A DNA stretch of 36,914 nt, taken from Devosia geojensis (lineage in GTDB: Bacteria; Pseudomonadota; Alphaproteobacteria; Rhizobiales; Devosiaceae). The DNA lies in the NCBI RefSeq assembly GCF_000969415.1, contig NZ_JZEX01000120.1, positions 1 to 36,914 on the forward strand, in the 5' to 3' direction. A model generated the notes under the pieces. That model did not search any database, was not told where the DNA came from, and saw nothing but the letters and a program-made list of their open reading frames with translations. Below are positions 36,564 to 36,914 of this stretch, one piece after another (within the stretch, counting starts at the first letter, position 1; each line of letters begins with the position of its first letter). Made by a program: the position numbers and the translations under genes.

Positions 36564-36702
36564 GTCATCCCGGCGAAGGCCGGGACCCATCCCGAGGTGC
36601 CGCCCCAGCCGCAAGGTGTGTGAACAGGGCAGGAGGAGTGCATCGCTCTTCCTGTGCTCGTGGATAACGTCAGGGCTGGATCCCGGCCTTCGCCGGGATG
36701 AC
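36564..36702. repeat. Dispersed palindromic repeat, family B copy 2 (two-armed)
   Basis: Left part 36564-36626 matches 20745-20807 at 58 of 63 positions. The right arm at 36678-36702, GGATCCCGGCCTTCGCCGGG then ATGAC, is the reverse complement of the left end, so this copy is a 139-base inverted structure. It lies directly after sufA. The rest of 36526-36833 holds no gene I can support. Confidence 0.82.
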
Positions 36703-36815
36703 ACCCGATGGGCGTTACGGCTCGGTGCTATTTCCAATCTCGCGCCGCCGACGCAGCATGGCTGAGTTGCCCGGACGAGCGGGGGGAGATGATGCTACCA
36801 CAGGCACAATGCGTT

Positions 36816-36833
36816 CCCCTCCCCCTTGAGGGG
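36816..36833. repeat. Truncated family A repeat at contig end
   Basis: CCCCTCCCCCTTGAGGGG, the hairpin tip typical of family A, followed immediately by adapter sequence. The genome presumably continues with the rest of the repeat, which may be why assembly stopped here. Confidence 0.6.
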
Positions 36834-36914
36834 CTGTCTCTTATACACATTCTGACGCTTCCGACCAGCGATCGATGGTAGGTCTGCGGGGTCGGTGTTT
36901 CACTAAAAAACATA
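36834..36914 (+). other. Sequencing adapter (Nextera read-through), not genomic
   Basis: Begins CTGTCTCTTATACACAT, the Tn5 mosaic end, followed with a few errors by the Nextera i5-side adapter (CTGACGCTTCCGACCA against CTGACGCTGCCGACGA), an index-like block, a degraded flow-cell sequence, and an A-run at the end. A spurious - strand frame here encodes MCIRDS, a peptide typical of untrimmed Nextera ends. Nothing biological should be annotated in it. Confidence 0.95.

Noticed and set aside
36728..36913. 61-codon - strand frame at the contig end
   Set aside because: It is translated mostly from adapter sequence and contains the adapter-derived peptide MCIRDS.

Overview
The window looks like a chromosomal segment of a high-GC alphaproteobacterium of the Hyphomicrobiales (Rhizobiales), most like the Devosia/Pelagibacterium group. 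The reasons are a class II (B12-dependent) ribonucleotide reductase, a bacterial NDUFA12 homologue beside a DUF2155 gene, the aroQ-accB-accC-aat neighbourhood, an RNase E with a large acidic insertion in its S1 domain, and an Irr-like operator in front of a complete suf operon. The family-level placement is inference from gene content. Most genes are housekeeping genes, and I see no phage, CRISPR array, rRNA or tRNA.

Layout. 1-3529 (-) is nrdJ, cut by the left edge, with a tandem pair of NrdR-like boxes about 240-285 bases upstream of its start. 4188-5151 (+) holds the NDUFA12-like gene and a DUF2155 gene whose 5' end is built from a C/G-rich palindromic repeat. 5158-6561 (-) holds aat followed, with an ATGA overlap, by an APH(3')-like kinase gene broken by one extra base. 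6639-7646 (+) is a membrane-anchored alpha/beta hydrolase next to a 151-bp palindromic MITE-like element that overlaps the accC stop codon. 7807-11080 (-) carries accC, accB, aroQ and a DsbA-like gene. 11225-12370 (+) is a PLP aminotransferase, convergent across a terminator with rne (12416-15028, -). 15643-20700 (+) carries an AmiC-type amidase, PBP1A and prfB with its programmed +1 frameshift. 20869-22547 (-) holds an M23 peptidase and a PrxQ/BCP peroxiredoxin. 22693-26175 (+) is a large AsmA/DUF3971 protein. 26346-28403 (-) holds tyrS and a small hydrolase.

The last functional block, 28430-36525 (+), is an iron-sulphur cluster assembly operon: cysteine desulfurase, sufB, a cupin gene, sufC, sufD, sufS, a DUF59/SufT-like gene, a VOC-family gene and an A-type carrier. 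It starts from a recognisable promoter with an Irr (ICE) box just downstream. The cupin and VOC genes are not standard Suf components and are the most interesting gene-content observation here.

Three families of dispersed palindromic repeats occupy intergenic spaces: C/G-rich hairpins (4624, 26238, 36816), a GTCATCCCGGCGAA family (20745, 36564) and a GGTCATTCCCGCG family (27628, 33943, the latter inside the suf operon). The final 81 bases (36834-36914) are not genomic: they match Illumina Nextera adapter read-through, so the right end of the contig is an assembly artefact.
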